A DNA stretch of 64,000 nucleotides from Streptomyces aurantiogriseus. Lineage in GTDB: Bacteria > Actinomycetota > Actinomycetes > Streptomycetales > Streptomycetaceae. Positions 62,460 through 64,000 of this stretch are shown piece after piece; within the stretch, counting starts at the first letter, position 1; each line of letters opens with the position of its first letter. Position numbers and translations under genes: made by a program. The stretch spans positions 1 to 64,000 of the forward strand of contig NZ_BMSX01000032.1 in assembly GCF_014649375.1 (NCBI RefSeq), read 5' to 3'. A model generated the notes under the pieces. It was not told the DNA's origin. It searched no databases and saw nothing but the letters and a program-made list of their open reading frames with translations.

Positions 62460-63173
62460 ATGGGTGAGAAGACCATTCCGATCCTGCCGTGCAGGACTCT
62501 CCAACCGGTGCTCGACTTCTACACCGCCCTCGGGTTCGAGGTGACCTTCCAGCAGCGGAGCCCCAACCCGTACGCCGTGGTGCAACGGGGCGGCATCGAG
62601 CTGCAGTTCTTCGGGGTGAAGCGGTACGAGCCGGCCGAGTCGGTCAGCACGTGCTACGTCCTGACCGATGACGTCGACGGCCTCTACGAGGCGTTCCGGG
62701 CCGGGCTCAAGGCCGCCTACGGGAGGATCCCGACCCGAGGACTGCCACGCATCGGACCGCTGAAGGACATGTCCTACGGTGTACGGCAGTTCCTGATGAC
62801 CGATCCCGGCGGCAACTGCGTCCGCGTAGGACAGCAGACGAGTGAGGACCTGCACCACCGGCCCGCACCCCAGGAGACCTTCGCGAAGGCCCTGCACCAC
62901 GCCTCCCTCCTCGCGGACTCGAAGGAGGACCCGGCCGGCGCCGCCAAGGTCATCGACCGCGCGCTGGGCCTCGCGGACGAAAGGCCGACGCGCGTGCAAC
63001 TGCTGCAACTCCTCGTGCTGCGGGCGGATGTCGCCGGGCGCCTCGGTGACGACGAGACGGCTGCGTCTGCGCTCGCGCAGGCCGCGGCGGTCCGCCTCAC
63101 CGGCGAGGAGCGGGAGGCGGCCCGGGACACCCTCATGCGCCTGGAGGATGTGCAGGACAGCGCCCAGGCCTGA
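62460..63173 (+). CDS. VOC protein with an extra C-terminal helical domain
   Basis: A 237-residue protein. Residues 1-125 form a bleomycin-resistance-type VOC domain (IPILPCRTLQPVLDFYTALG; QFLMTDPGGNCVRVGQQ). Residues 140-230 are a helical TPR-like bundle (AKALHHASLLADSKEDPAGA; VQLLQLLVLRADVAGRLG; ASALAQAAAVRLTG), not part of the usual fold. It may be a sequestering resistance protein with an oligomerisation module (inference). Expression would be controlled by the 32-bp palindrome. Confidence 0.85.
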   Translation: MGEKTIPILPCRTLQPVLDFYTALGFEVTFQQRSPNPYAVVQRGGIELQFFGVKRYEPAESVSTCYVLTDDVDGLYEAFRAGLKAAYGRIPTRGLPRIGPLKDMSYGVRQFLMTDPGGNCVRVGQQTSEDLHHRPAPQETFAKALHHASLLADSKEDPAGAAKVIDRALGLADERPTRVQLLQLLVLRADVAGRLGDDETAASALAQAAAVRLTGEEREAARDTLMRLEDVQDSAQA

Positions 63174-63308
63174 AGGTGTCTCCCCGGCGGACGCGGTGCC
63201 TGATTCCAGGGCGCGGTCGCCACGCTCCTTGCTCCCGCACGCAACCCTGAAGAGCGTTGACCCCTCATACCAGTCGAACCGAACAGGGAACTCGGAGAGG
63301 AGGGCCTG

Positions 63309-64000
63309 ATGGCGCGTCAGCTGTCCCGCCGTAGGTTCATGGTGTACTCGCTCGCGGCGTCCACCCTGACCGTCGCGGCCCCCATCGGCTGCGACGCATC
63401 GTCCGCGGAAGGCGCCGAGGCCGCTCGGAGACCGTCCGACGTTCTGGTGAGCGGCGCGGACGAGGAGATGCTCGTCCTCGAAGTCACCGAGGCCAACAGG
63501 GTCGTCGTGCGGCTGCCGCGCGTCGAGGTCGGCCAGGGTGTCACCACCGCGGTCGCGATGATGATCGCGGAGGAGCTGGACGCCCGGCTCGCCGATGTCG
63601 ACATCCCCCTGGCCGACGCCCGCACCGAGGGCAACCAGTTCACCGGCGGTTCGAGCTCGGTCCGTTCGCTGTACGGTCCGGCCCGCGAGCTGGCCGCCAT
63701 GGCCCGCGCCAAGCTGGTGACCGCGGCCGCCCGGCGCTGGCGCCTGCCTGCGTGGACCCTGCGCACCTGGGGCACGAGGGTGATCGCGCCGGACGGGCGT
63801 ACAGCCACCTTCGGGTCACTGACGGCGAGCGCCGCCCGGATCGACCGGCCGGCCGTGTCGAGCAGGCCCAAGCCGGCGTCCCGGCACCGGGTGATCGGGC
63901 GGCCGACGACCCGGATCGACGCCCGGGACATCGTCACCGGCAAGGCCACGTACGCCGGGGACCTGACGGTCGCCGGGGCCAAGCCGACCGTGGTGGCGCG
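63309..64000 (+). CDS. Tat-exported molybdopterin dehydrogenase large subunit, partial (IorB/xanthine-dehydrogenase type)
   Basis: The first 230 residues of a gene running off the window. N-terminal twin-arginine signal SRRRFMVYSLAASTLTVAAP, then the large-subunit fold (RVEVGQGVTTAVAMMIAEEL; GNQFTGGSSSVRSLYG) and DIVTGKATYAGD. It resembles isoquinoline 1-oxidoreductase beta subunits of the xanthine dehydrogenase family. A partner 2Fe-2S subunit would be expected just beyond the window. AGGAGGG precedes the ATG. Confidence 0.88.
   Translation, partial: MARQLSRRRFMVYSLAASTLTVAAPIGCDASSAEGAEAARRPSDVLVSGADEEMLVLEVTEANRVVVRLPRVEVGQGVTTAVAMMIAEELDARLADVDIPLADARTEGNQFTGGSSSVRSLYGPARELAAMARAKLVTAAARRWRLPAWTLRTWGTRVIAPDGRTATFGSLTASAARIDRPAVSSRPKPASRHRVIGRPTTRIDARDIVTGKATYAGDLTVAGAKPTVVA

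Overview
The window is high-GC actinobacterial chromosome, almost certainly Streptomyces. Third codon positions are nearly always G or C, and GTG and TTG starts and 4- or 8-nt start/stop overlaps are common. The gene content fits too: multiple LacI/GntR/MerR/PadR regulators, secreted glycanases, a PAS-GAF-PP2C phosphatase, GT87 and MptB-like mannosyltransferases, and a CHAT/TPR system. I see no rRNA, tRNA, CRISPR array or intact insertion sequence. The DNA does not identify the species.

Left part (1-13.4 kb). A VOC protein, a MerR regulator and a methyltransferase precede a galactan-utilisation locus. There a solute-binding lipoprotein, two ABC permeases and a LacI repressor form a fully overlapping minus-strand operon. 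It diverges from an intracellular GH42 beta-galactosidase and a secreted GH53 endo-galactanase. The shared intergenic region has a clear promoter and a LacI-type palindrome. A small winged-helix protein, an SMP-30-like protein, a paired FluC fluoride channel and UppP follow.

Amide nitrogen island (13.4-19.5 kb). A FadR-type GntR regulator, an asparagine permease, a rhizobial-type asparaginase, aspartate ammonia-lyase and glutaminase lie in order on the plus strand. Together they would import asparagine, convert it to aspartate and then fumarate plus ammonia, and deamidate glutamine.

Middle (19.5-48 kb). This holds polyprenol-dependent mannosyltransferases convergent with a D-Ala-D-Ala carboxypeptidase, a compact second Rho, several hydrolases, a HutC-type regulator with a DasR-like operator, and a molybdenum oxidoreductase/flavin reductase pair. 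It also holds an internally deleted quinone reductase fused by overlap to an acetyltransferase with a long Ser/Ala/Pro leader, a PrmC-like methyltransferase, a beta-helix exoprotein, a PAS-GAF-PP2C phosphatase, and a FadH-PadR pair with a near-perfect operator.

Right part (48-64 kb). A fibronectin-III lipoprotein sits behind a DasR-like palindrome and beside a mosaic pseudogene made of a GH75 chitosanase N-terminus and a regulator-like C-terminus. DhaKLM follows. A secreted GH5 glycanase and a PQQ-type sugar dehydrogenase then converge on a cellulose-synthase-like GT2 across a 19-bp-stem bidirectional terminator. The most notable locus is next: three overlapping genes encoding a TPR-CHAT caspase-like protease, a small acidic partner and a membrane-anchored CATRA protein. 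This is a candidate CATRA biological-conflict (immunity/regulated death) system. A lipoprotein, a VOC protein behind a 32-bp perfect palindrome and the start of a Tat-exported molybdopterin dehydrogenase end the window.
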